Positions 1-9,160 of a stretch of 64,000 nucleotides of DNA are shown here, in pieces. The first letter of the stretch is position 1; each line of letters begins with the position of its first letter. The stretch comes from LMUY01 sp965199165 (lineage in GTDB: Bacteria; Pseudomonadota; Alphaproteobacteria; Acetobacterales; Acetobacteraceae). Both the position numbers and the translations under genes were made by a program. Below the pieces are notes generated by a model. It ran no database searches and was not told where the DNA came from. It saw only the letters and a list, made by a program, of their open reading frames with translations. The DNA lies in the NCBI GenBank assembly GCA_965199165.1, contig OZ240681.1, positions 4,712,001 through 4,776,000 on the forward strand, given 5' to 3'.

Positions 1-348
1 ACGATGGGCCGCGCGGACGGCACGGCTGTGCGCGCGGATCTGGTCGACCGTCACGTAACCCTTGTGGTCGGTGTCGATGTCGGCGAAGTCCCGGGCGACG
101 GAAGGCATGTGGGCACGGGCCTGTTCCTGCGTCAGGTGGCCGTCATGGGTGACGTTTGCCGCGTCGAACCGGTCTTGCAGGCTGCGCCCGCGGCGGCGTG
201 CCGGAGCCGCGGGCGCGGCCGGCGGCGTCGTTGGCGCCACGGCGGGTGCCGTCGGCGAGCCGACCGGTGCGGTCGTGCCGGTGAGCGGGGTCTGCGCCTG
301 GGCGGCACCCGCAAGCAGGACCAGAGCGGCGATGACGGACATGCGCAT
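1..348 (-). CDS. Secreted EF-hand domain protein (3' end outside window)
   Basis: A minus-strand frame starts at ATG 348 and runs off the window edge, giving 116 visible residues. It begins with a clear signal peptide (MRMSVIAALVLLAGAAQAQ), followed by a Pro/Ala/Thr-rich linker and an Arg-rich patch. Two EF-hand-like loops follow: NVTHDGHLTQEQ at about residues 74-85 and DTDHKGYVTVDQ at about residues 97-108. The second keeps Asp at loop positions 1 and 3 and Gly at position 6. EF-hand loops bind Ca2+, so a periplasmic or secreted calcium-binding protein is inferred. The first loop has Asn and Thr in place of acidic ligands and may bind weakly. It starts 13 bases after the threonine aldolase stop, so it is probably the last gene of that operon. 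Confidence 0.75.
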   Translation of the reverse strand, partial: MRMSVIAALVLLAGAAQAQTPLTGTTAPVGSPTAPAVAPTTPPAAPAAPARRRGRSLQDRFDAANVTHDGHLTQEQARAHMPSVARDFADIDTDHKGYVTVDQIRAHSRAVRAAHR

Positions 349-361
349 TGTCGGGCTTCCT

Positions 362-1438
362 CTACGGCGATGGGTCTGAAGCGGCGACGGCGCGGATCAC
401 CGCCTCCGCCTCCGCCACGTCAGCGGCTGCAACGTCCAGATGGGTGCACGCGCGCGCCCGGTGGCGGCCCATGACCGAGATCAGCACGCCATGCTGGGCG
501 GCGCGCCGGGCAAGCTCGGTCGCGTCCATGCCGGAGGCGGAGGTGTCGATGTAGACCAGGTTCGTCTCCGGCGGCTGCACCGACAAGCCGGGGATCTGCG
601 CCAGCCCGCGCGCCAGGGCCTTGGCGTTGGCATGGTCGTCGGCGAGGCGGTCGATGTTGTGGTCGAGCGCGTAGAGGCACGCCGCGGCACAGATGCCGCC
701 CTGGCGGAGCGAGCCGCCCATGCGCTGCTTCCACCGCCAGGCGGCGCCGATGAACTCGGACGAGCCGGCCAGCACAGCCCCCAGCGGCGCGCCGAGCCCC
801 TTGGTGAAGTCCAGCCACACCGTGTCGTAGCCCGCCACCATCTCCGCCGCCGGCACGCAAGCGGCCACGACGGCGTTCATCAGCCGGGCGCCATCCATGT
901 GGGTCGCCATGCCGTTCGCGTGCGCGACCTCGGCCACGTCGTTCAGGGCGTCCAGCGCCCACACGGCGCCACCCCCCTGGTTGGCGGTCTGCTCCACTGC
1001 CAGCAGCGCCTGGGGCGGGGAGTAGCGGGACTTGGGGCGGATGGCGGCCCGGACGGCGTCCGCCGTGAACTGACCCTCGGCACCGGGCAGGCCCAGGATC
1101 ATCGCGCCGGCCAGCGCGCCCGGCGCACCGCCCTCGCTGGTGAGGATGTGCGCCGTCTCATGCGCCAGGATTTCGTCGCCGGGACGGCAATGGCCGAGGA
1201 TGGCGACCTGGTTGCACATCGTGCCCGTGGGCAGGAACATCGCAGCCTGCTTGCCCAGCAGCGCCGCCATGCGCTCGCACAGCGCGTTGACGGTCGGGTC
1301 GTCGCCGTTCTGCTCGTCCCCGACCTCGGCCTCCATCATCGCGGCCTTCATCGCGGCAGTGGGCTTCGTCTGCGTGTCCGAGTAGAGGTTCACCCGGACC
1401 GGCACGGGGGAGCGGAAGGGCGGCGGCGCGAACGTCAT
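362..1438 (-). CDS. ltaE: Low-specificity L-threonine aldolase (PLP-dependent)
   Basis: Fold-type I PLP enzyme of 358 aa that cleaves L-threonine or L-allo-threonine to glycine and acetaldehyde in the cytoplasm. The visible signature is the N-terminal NLYSDTQTKPT segment, then a PTGTMCNQ phosphate-binding turn near residue 70 and an HMDGARLMNA segment. The DFTKGLGAP motif puts the Schiff-base lysine at about K213. A longer open frame extends upstream, but the ATG at 1438 is preferred. It shares one base with the TGA of the upstream RatA gene (TGATG), and the extra N-terminal residues match no aldolase. Length agrees with the family. The operon order lipA-ratA-ltaE-EF-hand suggests co-transcription. 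Substrate stereospecificity cannot be read from sequence. Confidence 0.9.
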   Translation of the reverse strand: MTFAPPPFRSPVPVRVNLYSDTQTKPTAAMKAAMMEAEVGDEQNGDDPTVNALCERMAALLGKQAAMFLPTGTMCNQVAILGHCRPGDEILAHETAHILTSEGGAPGALAGAMILGLPGAEGQFTADAVRAAIRPKSRYSPPQALLAVEQTANQGGGAVWALDALNDVAEVAHANGMATHMDGARLMNAVVAACVPAAEMVAGYDTVWLDFTKGLGAPLGAVLAGSSEFIGAAWRWKQRMGGSLRQGGICAAACLYALDHNIDRLADDHANAKALARGLAQIPGLSVQPPETNLVYIDTSASGMDATELARRAAQHGVLISVMGRHRARACTHLDVAAADVAEAEAVIRAVAASDPSP

Positions 1439-1911
1439 CAGCCTTTCGCCGGGACAGGGGTGACGGACATCGTCGCCGTCGGGCGGCCATAGACATCCCT
1501 CGCCCGCTTCAGAAACGCCTTCACCATCGCCTCCACCGCCTGGTTGAACACGACGCCGATCGCCGCCTGCAGCATGCGGCTGCGGAACTCGAAATCCACG
1601 AAGAAGTCCACCCGGCAGCCATTCGGTGCCGGACGGAAGCTCCATTGGTTGTTCAGGTAGCGGAACGGACCATTCTCGTACTTCACGTTCACCGTATGCG
1701 GCCGATCCAATGCCACGACGCTGGTGAAGCTCTCACGGAACGGGCCGAAGCCGATGGTCAGGTCCGCCACGAGTTCCACGGCCGTCTGCGTCCGCACCCG
1801 GGACACCGCGCACCACGGCAGGAAGTCGTGGTACTTGCCCACGTCGGCCACCAGGTCGAACATCTGCTCGGCGGTATAGGGAACCAGCTTGTGCTCGGCA
1901 TGGGTCGGCAC
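1438..1911 (-). CDS. RatA/Coq10-type START-domain protein
   Basis: 157-aa protein of the polyketide cyclase/START superfamily, Coq10/RatA branch. In eukaryotes Coq10 binds ubiquinone and supports respiration; E. coli RatA was named as a ribosome-association toxin. The diagnostic N-terminal stretch is visible (VPYTAEQMFDLVADV, then FLPWC), as is the C-terminal amphipathic helix around FNQAVEAMVKAF. The start is a GTG at 1911 that shares its G with the TAG stop of lipA, so translation is coupled. Pairing with lipA recurs in alphaproteobacteria. A quinone-binding or respiratory role is more likely than a toxin role, but this is inference. Confidence 0.88.
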   Translation of the reverse strand: MPTHAEHKLVPYTAEQMFDLVADVGKYHDFLPWCAVSRVRTQTAVELVADLTIGFGPFRESFTSVVALDRPHTVNVKYENGPFRYLNNQWSFRPAPNGCRVDFFVDFEFRSRMLQAAIGVVFNQAVEAMVKAFLKRARDVYGRPTATMSVTPVPAKG

Positions 1912-2867
1912 TAGCGCGGGCCCTGCCGTGCCGCGCGCAGCGCCGCGAAGTCGCTGTCGGCGTGGTAGGAGGACCGGGTCAGCGGCGTGGCCGACACCTG
2001 GAGGAAGCCCTTGGCGCGCGCCAGGCTGGCATAGTCGGCGAACTCCTCCGGCGTGACGAAGCGATCGACGCCGGCATGCTTGGGCGTCGGCTGCAGGTAT
2101 TGGCCCAGCGTGATGAAGTCGATGTCCGCCATCCTCATGTCGTCCATGACCTGCATGATCTCGCCCTTGGCCTCCCCCAGCCCGACCATCAGGCCGGATT
2201 TGGTGAAGATGGTCGGGTCGAGCGTCTTGACATGGTCGAGCAGGCGCAGCGATTGGAAATAGCGGGCACCCGGCCGGATGGTGGGATACAGCCGGGGCAC
2301 CGTCTCGAGGTTATGGTTGAACACGTCCGGCCGCGCGGCCACCACCAGCTCGGCGGCGCCGGGCTTGCGCAGGAAGTCCGGCGTCAGCACCTCCACCGTG
2401 GTCGCCGGCGCCGCGGCGCGGATGGCGCGGATGACCGCGGCGATATGGGCCGCACCGCCATCCGGCAGGTCATCGCGGTCGACGGAGGTGACGACGACGT
2501 GGCGCAGGCCCAGCTTGGCCACCGCATCGGCCACCCGCCCCGGCTCGGACGCGTCCAGCGGCTCCGGCTGGCCGGTCGCGACGTTGCAGAACGCGCAGGC
2601 GCGGGTGCAGGTATCGCCCATGATCATCATGGTGGCGTGGCGCTGGGACCAGCACTCCCCGATGTTCGGGCAGGCGGCTTCCTCGCACACCGTCACCAGC
2701 CCGTTCTCCCGCATCAGCGCGCGGGTCTCATGGTAAATCGGGTGGTTCGGGGCGCGGACGCGGATCCAATCGGGCTTGCGCAGCGCCGGGGTGCTCGGGC
2801 GGTTCGCCTTCTCCGGATGGCGGAGCACGCCGCCGACGCGATGGTCGATGAGGACGCGAGTGGACAT
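1911..2867 (-). CDS. lipA: Lipoyl synthase
   Basis: 318-aa radical-SAM enzyme that inserts two sulfurs into protein-bound octanoyl groups to form the lipoyl cofactor of 2-oxoacid dehydrogenases and the glycine cleavage system. All ligands are visible. The auxiliary cluster cysteines are C61, C66 and C72 in CEEAACPNIGEC; the SAM cluster cysteines are C87, C91 and C94 in CTRACAFC. The C-terminal RSSYHA motif supplies the serine ligand of the auxiliary cluster. Length is normal. The gene overlaps ratA by one base and lies 87 bases after the epimerase stop, so it could be the first gene of its own operon or read through from upstream. Confidence 0.97.
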   Translation of the reverse strand: MSTRVLIDHRVGGVLRHPEKANRPSTPALRKPDWIRVRAPNHPIYHETRALMRENGLVTVCEEAACPNIGECWSQRHATMMIMGDTCTRACAFCNVATGQPEPLDASEPGRVADAVAKLGLRHVVVTSVDRDDLPDGGAAHIAAVIRAIRAAAPATTVEVLTPDFLRKPGAAELVVAARPDVFNHNLETVPRLYPTIRPGARYFQSLRLLDHVKTLDPTIFTKSGLMVGLGEAKGEIMQVMDDMRMADIDFITLGQYLQPTPKHAGVDRFVTPEEFADYASLARAKGFLQVSATPLTRSSYHADSDFAALRAARQGPR

Positions 2868-2954
2868 GGACGCCTTGGTGACCTCGGCTTGGCCTTCTCC
2901 CGTTAAGTGGCTTGGCGGACCGGACAGGTCAAGAAGCCGTCGGGCCAGGCGTCG

Positions 2955-3956
2955 CTACGCCACCTGGAACCCGTGCGCGAACGGATCGCGGTCATCCACG
3001 AAGATCGTGTTGTGCCCGGTGATCCGCGCCCAGCCAGCCACGCTCGGGCGGATCGCGTCGCGGTTGCCGGCATGCGCCGCCGCCTCCACCCGGCAATCGA
3101 ACAGGCTGCCGATGATGCTTTCGTGGACGAACTCCGCCCCCACCGCCAGGCGACCGCGCGCCACCAGCTGGGCCATCCGCGCCGAGGAGCCGGTGCCGCA
3201 GGGCGAGCGGTCGATCGCGGCATCGCCGTAGAACACGGCGTTGCGGGCATGCGCGCGGGGATTGCGCGGCGGTCCGCACCACTGGATGTGCGTCACGTCG
3301 CGGATGCGTGCGTCCTCCGGATGCACGGGCGCCACCGCCTCCTGCGCCGCGCGGCGCAACGCGCGGCTCCAGCGCACCAGGTCGGCCGCGCTCGAATCGT
3401 CCAGGCCAGGCCAGTTGGGCTGCGGCTCGATGATCGCGTAGAAATTGCCGCCATACGCCACGTCGATGGTGAGCGGACCCAGGCCCGCAACCTCCACGGA
3501 GACGTCGGACGCGTGAAGGTAGGCGGGCACGTTATGCAGCCGCACCTGCTCCACGAAGGCGCCTTCCTGCACGTATTCGACCTCCACCCGGCCAGCCGGG
3601 GCCTCGATGGCGAGGCGGCCGGGGATGCGCGGCTGCACCAGCCCCTCCTCCAGCGCGACGGTGACGGTGCCGATGGTGCCGTGGCCGCACATCGGCAGGC
3701 AGCCGCTCACCTCGATATACAGCACGCCCAGTTCGCAATCGTCACGGGTGGACGGATAGAGGATGGCGCCGGACATCACGTCGTGCCCGCGCGGCTCGAA
3801 CATCAGGGCACGGCGGACCCAATCGTGCTGCTGCATGAAGATCTGCCGCTTCTCCGCCATCGGCACGGCCGGCAGCAGCGGCCCGCCGCCGGCGACGACG
3901 CGGACCGGATTGCCGCAGGTGTGGGCATCGACGCAGAAGAAGGTGTGGCGTGCCAT
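2955..3956 (-). CDS. Proline racemase family; probable 4-hydroxyproline 2-epimerase
   Basis: 333 aa, PLP-independent racemase/epimerase fold. The two catalytic thiols are present: C90 in the MCGHGTIG motif and C253 in the DRSPCGTGSS motif. A Cys/Cys pair marks racemases or epimerases; a Thr at the second site would mark the related trans-3-hydroxyproline dehydratase. Epimerisation of trans-4-hydroxy-L-proline to the cis-D form is the usual activity of such proteins in alphaproteobacteria, but proline racemase itself cannot be excluded. The adjacent amidohydrolase gene, on the same strand 78 bases upstream, could act in the same amino-acid or peptide degradation route. No hydroxyproline oxidase genes are in the window. 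Confidence 0.85.
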   Translation of the reverse strand: MARHTFFCVDAHTCGNPVRVVAGGGPLLPAVPMAEKRQIFMQQHDWVRRALMFEPRGHDVMSGAILYPSTRDDCELGVLYIEVSGCLPMCGHGTIGTVTVALEEGLVQPRIPGRLAIEAPAGRVEVEYVQEGAFVEQVRLHNVPAYLHASDVSVEVAGLGPLTIDVAYGGNFYAIIEPQPNWPGLDDSSAADLVRWSRALRRAAQEAVAPVHPEDARIRDVTHIQWCGPPRNPRAHARNAVFYGDAAIDRSPCGTGSSARMAQLVARGRLAVGAEFVHESIIGSLFDCRVEAAAHAGNRDAIRPSVAGWARITGHNTIFVDDRDPFAHGFQVA

Positions 3957-4034
3957 GCGGGAGAGTGAAGCACGGCCAGCCGCAGGAGGGCAGCGTCAAG
4001 TCGTAGCCTGGATCGCGATGCGGGCGTCACCACC

Positions 4035-5180
4035 CTACCCGTCGCGCTCGTCCGCCGCGTGCCACGGCGCGCCGCCCACGACCATGCTGTCGAGCGCGAA
4101 ACGCTGCCGGCCGACGCGGACGTGGCCCAACACGTCGGTGAACTCGCAACGGCCTTCCACGATCCGCATCACCGTGGCGTCGCCGGTGCTGCCGACCGAC
4201 AGGTCTCCCAGATCGGGCCGCTTCAGGATCATCGCCGGCGTGTGCGTCACCGCGCGGACGATCTCCGGCAGCGCCAGGCCCAGATAGAGGAACTTGCTCA
4301 TCGTCTCCATGTTGTCGAACGCCGGCCCGTCGATGCACAGCGCGTGCACGTCCGAACTGATCACGTCGGGCGGGAAACCCCCGGCCAGCATCGCCTCCGC
4401 GACATCGAAGTCGAACGAGCCCTTGCCGTGCGCCACGTCGAAGAACACGCCCCGCTCCCGCGCCTCCCAGCAGCCGTCCTTGACCCGGCCGTCGGCGTGG
4501 CAGGCCGCACTGGGGAACGGCTTGAAGCAGTGGGTCAAGGTGTCGCCGGGCCGCAGCTCCTTCAGCACGTCCGTGTAGCGCGGCGGTGGACGGTCGATAT
4601 GCACCATCACCGGCAGTCCAGCGCGCTCCGCCGCTTCCAACGCGTGGTACAGCGGCGCGATGCCGTTCACGCCGGAGGTGTTGGCGCCCAGCCGCACCTT
4701 GATGCCACGGATCAGGTCCCCGTTCGCTGCGGCGACGGCGGCGCAGGTCTCCGGGTCCATCAGCCGCATGTCCTGGCTCTCCCCCACCATGATCCGCGGC
4801 GAGAAGGCGAAGATGCCGGCGTGGCTGACATGCAGGTAGGCCAGGATGCGGGTCTGGCTCGCCTCCATGACGTGCTTGCGGAAGCCGGCGAAGTTGCCTG
4901 GGCCGGCGGAGCCCACGTCCAGCCAGGTGGTGGTGCCGCAACGCCGGGCGAGCAGGTCGGCGTCGATGCTGAGCGAGGTGCCGCCCCAGTAGACGTGCGC
5001 GTGGAAGTCGATGTTGCCGGGCATGACGATGCAGCCGGTGACGTCCCGCTCCGCCCGGCCGTGCAGCCCGGGGCCCACCGCGGCGACCTTGCCGCCGGCG
5101 AACGCCACGTCCGTCACCTCGTCGCGGCCGGTTCCCGGGTCGACCACGCGGCCGTTGCGCAGGATGAAGTCATGGTCCAT
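4035..5180 (-). CDS. Amidohydrolase/deacetylase family metallohydrolase
   Basis: 381-aa cytoplasmic protein of the amidohydrolase superfamily, dihydroorotase/EF_0837-like deacetylase branch. It has the expected metal-site elements in order: DFHAHVYW (HxH on strand 1) near residue 58, GIKVRLG whose lysine would be carbamylated, MVHIDRPP, LTHCFKPFP, and ISSDVHAL with the catalytic Asp. N- and C-terminal beta segments form the small composite domain usual for the family. The substrate is unknown; family members hydrolyse N-acyl amino acids, hydantoins or cyclic imides. Its position just upstream of the hydroxyproline epimerase suggests amino-acid catabolism, which is inference from neighbourhood only. 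Confidence 0.82.
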   Translation of the reverse strand: MDHDFILRNGRVVDPGTGRDEVTDVAFAGGKVAAVGPGLHGRAERDVTGCIVMPGNIDFHAHVYWGGTSLSIDADLLARRCGTTTWLDVGSAGPGNFAGFRKHVMEASQTRILAYLHVSHAGIFAFSPRIMVGESQDMRLMDPETCAAVAAANGDLIRGIKVRLGANTSGVNGIAPLYHALEAAERAGLPVMVHIDRPPPRYTDVLKELRPGDTLTHCFKPFPSAACHADGRVKDGCWEARERGVFFDVAHGKGSFDFDVAEAMLAGGFPPDVISSDVHALCIDGPAFDNMETMSKFLYLGLALPEIVRAVTHTPAMILKRPDLGDLSVGSTGDATVMRIVEGRCEFTDVLGHVRVGRQRFALDSMVVGGAPWHAADERDG

Positions 5181-5293
5181 CGGAGAGTGTCACCTTGCCT
5201 GTGGGTGCACGCTGCGCCGGCCAGCCGGAAACGAGAAGGGGCGGTCCCTCGCCGGGCCCGCCCCTTCATCGTCGTGCGCGGCACCAGCTGCCG

Positions 5294-5953
5294 TCAGTCG
5301 CCGAGGATGGAACGGACCTCCGGCCCCTTCTGTCCCTGGCCGACCACGACGCGGACGGACTGGCCTTCCGTCAACGGCGGCTTGCCCGCGCGTTCAAGCG
5401 CGGTGGCGTGGACGAACACGTCCTTGCCGCCATCCTGGGGCGATATGAAGCCGAACCCCTTGTTCGGATCGTACCACTTCACCGTCCCCGTCATCTCGAC
5501 GCCGGGGCCGGTGTCCATCTGCGGACGTGGCGGGCGCGGCGAGCGGAAACCGCCCTCGCCACCGAAGCCGCCGGGACGCGGGCCGGACGACCGGCTCGGC
5601 GTGCTGGACGCCGTGCTCTCGTCGACCGACATCACCTGCTCGACCTGGCGGCCCTTCTGTCCCTGGCCCACGCGCACCTGCAAGGTGGCACCCTGGCTGA
5701 CCTGCTGGATGCCCGATGCCTGGAGGGCGTTCGCGTGCAGGAACACGTCACCGGACCCGTCCGCCAACTCGACGAAGCCGAAGCCCTTCTCCGGGTTGTA
5801 CCACTTCACCGTCGCCTGCAGCTGCGGCGCGGAGGATGCAGGTGGCGCGAACGACGGAAAGGTCGGCGGCGACGGCGTGTTGCCGTAGAAATTGTCGTCG
5901 TCGAAGCCGCGACGACGCGGTTGCCTCTGGCGGCTGTCCTTCGGGGGTCTCAA
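5294..5953 (-). CDS. Protein with two cold-shock domains
   Basis: 219 aa with two complete cold-shock (S1-like OB-fold) domains. The first spans about residues 44-110 (ATVKWYNPEKGFGFVEL, then GDVFLHANAL). The second spans about residues 152-219 (GTVKWYDPNKGFGFISP, then KDVFVHATAL). Both keep the RNP1 KGFGF and RNP2 VFxH nucleic-acid-binding motifs. The domains are joined by a Gly/Pro/Ser/Arg-rich linker, and the N-terminus is basic (RQRQPRRRG). Dual-domain CSPs are typical of alphaproteobacteria and act as RNA chaperones. The start is TTG at 5953, supported by AGAGGA eight bases upstream; no ATG fits. The 224-base divergent region to the next gene presumably holds its leader. Confidence 0.9.
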   Translation of the reverse strand: MRPPKDSRQRQPRRRGFDDDNFYGNTPSPPTFPSFAPPASSAPQLQATVKWYNPEKGFGFVELADGSGDVFLHANALQASGIQQVSQGATLQVRVGQGQKGRQVEQVMSVDESTASSTPSRSSGPRPGGFGGEGGFRSPRPPRPQMDTGPGVEMTGTVKWYDPNKGFGFISPQDGGKDVFVHATALERAGKPPLTEGQSVRVVVGQGQKGPEVRSILGD

Positions 5954-6177
5954 GTACTCAATCCTCTGCCCTAAAACTCTCGATAAGCGTGGCGGATCGG
6001 TACTGGCCCCGCCCTACGGAGGCGACGGAGTTTGATACGGCGATCTCGGTATATGTTGTTGACGATCGTTCGTCCGAATTCAAGGTCGCTTCCGGGTTAA
6101 ATCTTCCATTGCGCGCGTACTCTTGCCCGCACGCGGCGCCGCGTCTCCAATGGGCCGGGATGGGCGGGAGCATGACG

Positions 6178-6921
6178 ATGGGCGAGTGGACAGGCAAGCG
6201 GGTCGTGGTCATGGGCGGGAGCCGCGGCATCGGGCGGTCGATCGCCCTGATGTTCGCCGAGGCGGGCGCGGCCGTGGCCATCTGCGCCCGCGGCGCCGAG
6301 GCGCTGGACCGAACGAAGGCGGAGCTCGGGGCGTCCGCATTCTCCGGCCAGGTGGACCTGGCGGACGGCGCGGCGATCGCCGGCTTCATCCCTCAGGCGG
6401 CGACGGCGCTGGGCGGGATCGACGTGCTGGTGAACAATGCGTCCGGCTTCGGCTCCGCAGATGACGAGGCCGGCTGGGCCGCCTCCGTCGCGGTGGACCT
6501 CATGGCGATCGTGCGGGCGAGCCAGGCCGCCCTGCCCTTCCTGGCCGCGCAACCCGGCGGCAGCATCGTCAACATCTCCTCGATCTCGGCCTTCCGCGCC
6601 ACCAAGCGCAACCCGCCCTACGGCGCCATCAAGGCCGCGGTGATGCACTACACCGCAAGCCAGGCGAAGATGCTGGCGGCGCAAGGTGTGCGCGCGAACT
6701 GCGTCTGCCCCGGCTCCATCGAGTTCCCCGGCGGCACGTGGGAGCGGCGGCGCACCAGCGACCCGGCGCTGTATGACGGCACGCTCGCGCAGATCCCGTT
6801 CGGCCGCATGGGCGCGCCGGAGGAGGTCGCCGAGGTCGTGGTGTTCCTCGCCTCGCAGCGGGCGCGCTGGGTCACCGGGCAGAGCATCGTAGTCGACGGG
6901 GGGCAGCTGCTCGGGCCATGA
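6178..6921 (+). CDS. Short-chain dehydrogenase/reductase (SDR)
   Basis: 247-aa classical SDR. It shows the NAD(P)-binding GGSRGIG glycine motif near residue 13, the NNAS variant of NNAG, a catalytic Ser in IVNISSIS, and the YGAIKAA (YxxxK) active site. The C-terminal VTGQSIVVDGGQLLGP is typical. The frame is open much further upstream, but ATG 6178 is chosen because GGAG at 6167-6170 sits seven bases before it; ATG 6172 is only one base from that site. The last four bases overlap the start of the PLP decarboxylase gene (ATGA), so the two are translationally coupled. The substrate cannot be determined; a step before or after amino-acid decarboxylation is possible. Confidence 0.88.
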   Translation: MGEWTGKRVVVMGGSRGIGRSIALMFAEAGAAVAICARGAEALDRTKAELGASAFSGQVDLADGAAIAGFIPQAATALGGIDVLVNNASGFGSADDEAGWAASVAVDLMAIVRASQAALPFLAAQPGGSIVNISSISAFRATKRNPPYGAIKAAVMHYTASQAKMLAAQGVRANCVCPGSIEFPGGTWERRRTSDPALYDGTLAQIPFGRMGAPEEVAEVVVFLASQRARWVTGQSIVVDGGQLLGP

Positions 6922-9149
6922 GCGACGAAGGCAACACCACCATCTCGCCGCATCTGCCATCCGACGTGCCGGAGGCGCTGGTTCCGATCCGGCACGAGCG
7001 CGCCAGGCAGGCCTGGGACCAGGAGCTTCGGGGCAGGCTGGGGCTGGATGGCTCCGCACGCGGCATTCCGGAGGCGTGGTTCCTCGGGCCCAAGGCGGAG
7101 AACGTCGACCTGCTGAAGGAGCTGATCCTGTCGGCGATCGACAGCCATGCCGCGTTCCGCCGCAGCTTCCACCCGCAGGACCCGATCCACATCACGCCCG
7201 GGATGCGCGCCAGCGCCGGCTTCCAGGACGGCGTCGCCCAGTTGCGCGCCAACGCGGCCGAACTGTTTCACGAGCTCCGGCTCTCCGCCCCGTTTGCCTC
7301 CATGCGCTACCAGGGGCACATGCTGTGGGACCAGGTGCTGCCGGCGACGGTGGGCCTGTTCGCCGGCATGCTCTACAACCAGAACAACGTGGCGGCCGAG
7401 GCATCCCCGGTGACGACGCGGCTGGAGATCGAGGTCGGCAACGACCTCTGCCGCATGCTCGGCTACTCCGTCCCGCCGGACGGCACGGCGCCGAAGCCGG
7501 GCAAGCCGCTGCCCTGGGGCCACATCACCAGCGGCGGCACGGTGGCCAACGTGGAGGCGCTGTGGGCGGCGCGGAACCTCAAGTTCGCCGCCGTCGCCAT
7601 CCGCCAGGCGATCCGCGAAGTGCCAGCGCTGAACGCGGCGCGCGGCCTGGAAGTGCCGCTGTGGGAGGGCGGCACCGGGCGGCTGACCGAGCTGGACACC
7701 TGGACGCTGCTGAACCTGGACATCGACACGGTCGCGGCACTGCCCGGCGCCATCTGCGCGCTGGGGATCGACCCGCAGCGGCTGACGCGCATGCTCGCCG
7801 GCTACAGCGTGCAGAATGTCGGGCTGGTGAACTTCTACCGCTCCTTCATGCGCGACGTGGGGGAGACGCCGGTGTTCCTGGCGCCGGCCACCAGCCATTA
7901 TTCCTGGCCCAAGGCGGCGACGCTGCTGGGGCTGGGGCAGAACGCCGTCGCCATCCAACGGGTGGACCGGGACGCGCGGATGGACCTGGAGCACGTGGAG
8001 TCCACCCTGGCGGACCTGCGACGCCGCCGGGTGCCGGTGCTGTGCACGGTCGCGGTGATCGGCAGCACGGAGGAGAGCGCGGTCGACCCGCTGGTGGGGC
8101 TGTTGGCCCTGCGCGAGCGGATGCGCAGCCGCGGGCTGAACTTCGCCATCCATGCCGACGCCGCCTGGGGCGGGTATTTCCGCACCATGCTGCGCGAGGC
8201 CGGGGCGGAGGACGAGGCAGCCGGCGTGCCGACGCTGGCGATGAGCGACTACGTGCAGCGGCAGTATACCGTCCTGGGCCAGGCGGACAGCATCACGGTG
8301 GACCCGCACAAGGGCGGCTATGTCCCCTACCCGGCCGGGGCGCTGTGCTACCGCAACGCCGCCATGCGGGACGCCGTCTCGCTCCAGGCGCCCGTGGTGT
8401 TCCACAGCCAGGCGGAGCCGACGGTCGGCATCTACGGCGTGGAGGGGTCCAAGCCGGGCTCCGCTGCTGCCGCGGTGTGGCTGGCGCACCGGGTGATCCG
8501 GCCGGACCGCTCCGGCTACGGCCGCATCCTCGGCCAGTGCATGTGGACGTCCAAGCGGCTGTTCTGCCGGCTGCACACGCTGGAGGATCCGCGCTTCCGC
8601 GTCACGATGTTCAACGCCACGCCGGCGGAGCGCGCCCGGCGGCCGGACGACGAACTGGCGGCCGAGCGCGCGGCGATCCGCCGCTTCGTCGAGGTGGACA
8701 ATGCCGGACTCGAGGCCATGCTGACGGCGGATCCGGACGCCAAGCGGCTGTTCACCTCGCTTGGTTCGGACCAGGTGATCCTGGCCTTCTCGCTGAACTT
8801 CCGCACCCCCGACGGGCGGATGAACACGGAACTGGCCAAGGCCAATGCGCTGAACGACCGGGTGTTCCAGTACTGCAGCCTGATCGAGCCGCGGTCGGAC
8901 GTGAGCGACTTGGACCTGGTGCTCACCTCCTCCCGTTTCGAACCGGGCATCTACGGCCACCACTTCGTCGACGCGTTCTGCCGCCGGCTGGGCGTGGTGC
9001 CGGGCGGTGACGAGGGCGTGGACTTCCTGATCTCCACCACGATGGACCCGTGGACCACGGAAACCGACGGCGGCGACTTCCTGGCGGTGATCGAAGCCGC
9101 CCTCGCGCGTGCCGCCCATCGGGCGCTGGATGAGCTGGGTTACGGTTGA
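6918..9149 (+). CDS. Group II PLP-dependent amino acid decarboxylase-like protein, large form
   Basis: 743-aa cytoplasmic enzyme related to glutamate, aromatic and aspartate decarboxylases (group II). Supporting motifs are ITSGGTVANVEA (phosphate-binding), IHADAAWGGYF (cofactor Asp), and VDPHKGGYVPYP with the Schiff-base lysine at K465. It is about 200-250 residues longer than ordinary group II enzymes. The extra length lies in an N-terminal helical extension and a C-terminal region of roughly 200 residues, as in the large tyrosine/aspartate decarboxylase subgroup. The four-base overlap with the SDR gene indicates a two-gene operon. Substrate specificity cannot be called. No transporter or antiporter that would indicate an acid-resistance role is adjacent. 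Confidence 0.85.
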   Translation: MSDEGNTTISPHLPSDVPEALVPIRHERARQAWDQELRGRLGLDGSARGIPEAWFLGPKAENVDLLKELILSAIDSHAAFRRSFHPQDPIHITPGMRASAGFQDGVAQLRANAAELFHELRLSAPFASMRYQGHMLWDQVLPATVGLFAGMLYNQNNVAAEASPVTTRLEIEVGNDLCRMLGYSVPPDGTAPKPGKPLPWGHITSGGTVANVEALWAARNLKFAAVAIRQAIREVPALNAARGLEVPLWEGGTGRLTELDTWTLLNLDIDTVAALPGAICALGIDPQRLTRMLAGYSVQNVGLVNFYRSFMRDVGETPVFLAPATSHYSWPKAATLLGLGQNAVAIQRVDRDARMDLEHVESTLADLRRRRVPVLCTVAVIGSTEESAVDPLVGLLALRERMRSRGLNFAIHADAAWGGYFRTMLREAGAEDEAAGVPTLAMSDYVQRQYTVLGQADSITVDPHKGGYVPYPAGALCYRNAAMRDAVSLQAPVVFHSQAEPTVGIYGVEGSKPGSAAAAVWLAHRVIRPDRSGYGRILGQCMWTSKRLFCRLHTLEDPRFRVTMFNATPAERARRPDDELAAERAAIRRFVEVDNAGLEAMLTADPDAKRLFTSLGSDQVILAFSLNFRTPDGRMNTELAKANALNDRVFQYCSLIEPRSDVSDLDLVLTSSRFEPGIYGHHFVDAFCRRLGVVPGGDEGVDFLISTTMDPWTTETDGGDFLAVIEAALARAAHRALDELGYG

Positions 9150-9160
9150 GCTGGTCTCCC

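Noticed and set aside
1438..1911. RatA as half of a toxin-antitoxin pair with a partner antitoxin
   Set aside because: The usual RatB-like partner is absent, and the gene is embedded in a lipA operon, which favours a Coq10-like housekeeping role.
5954..6177. Small gene in the divergent region between the cold-shock and SDR genes
   Set aside because: Short frames on both strands lack ribosome sites and protein-like composition; the region is better read as promoters and leader.
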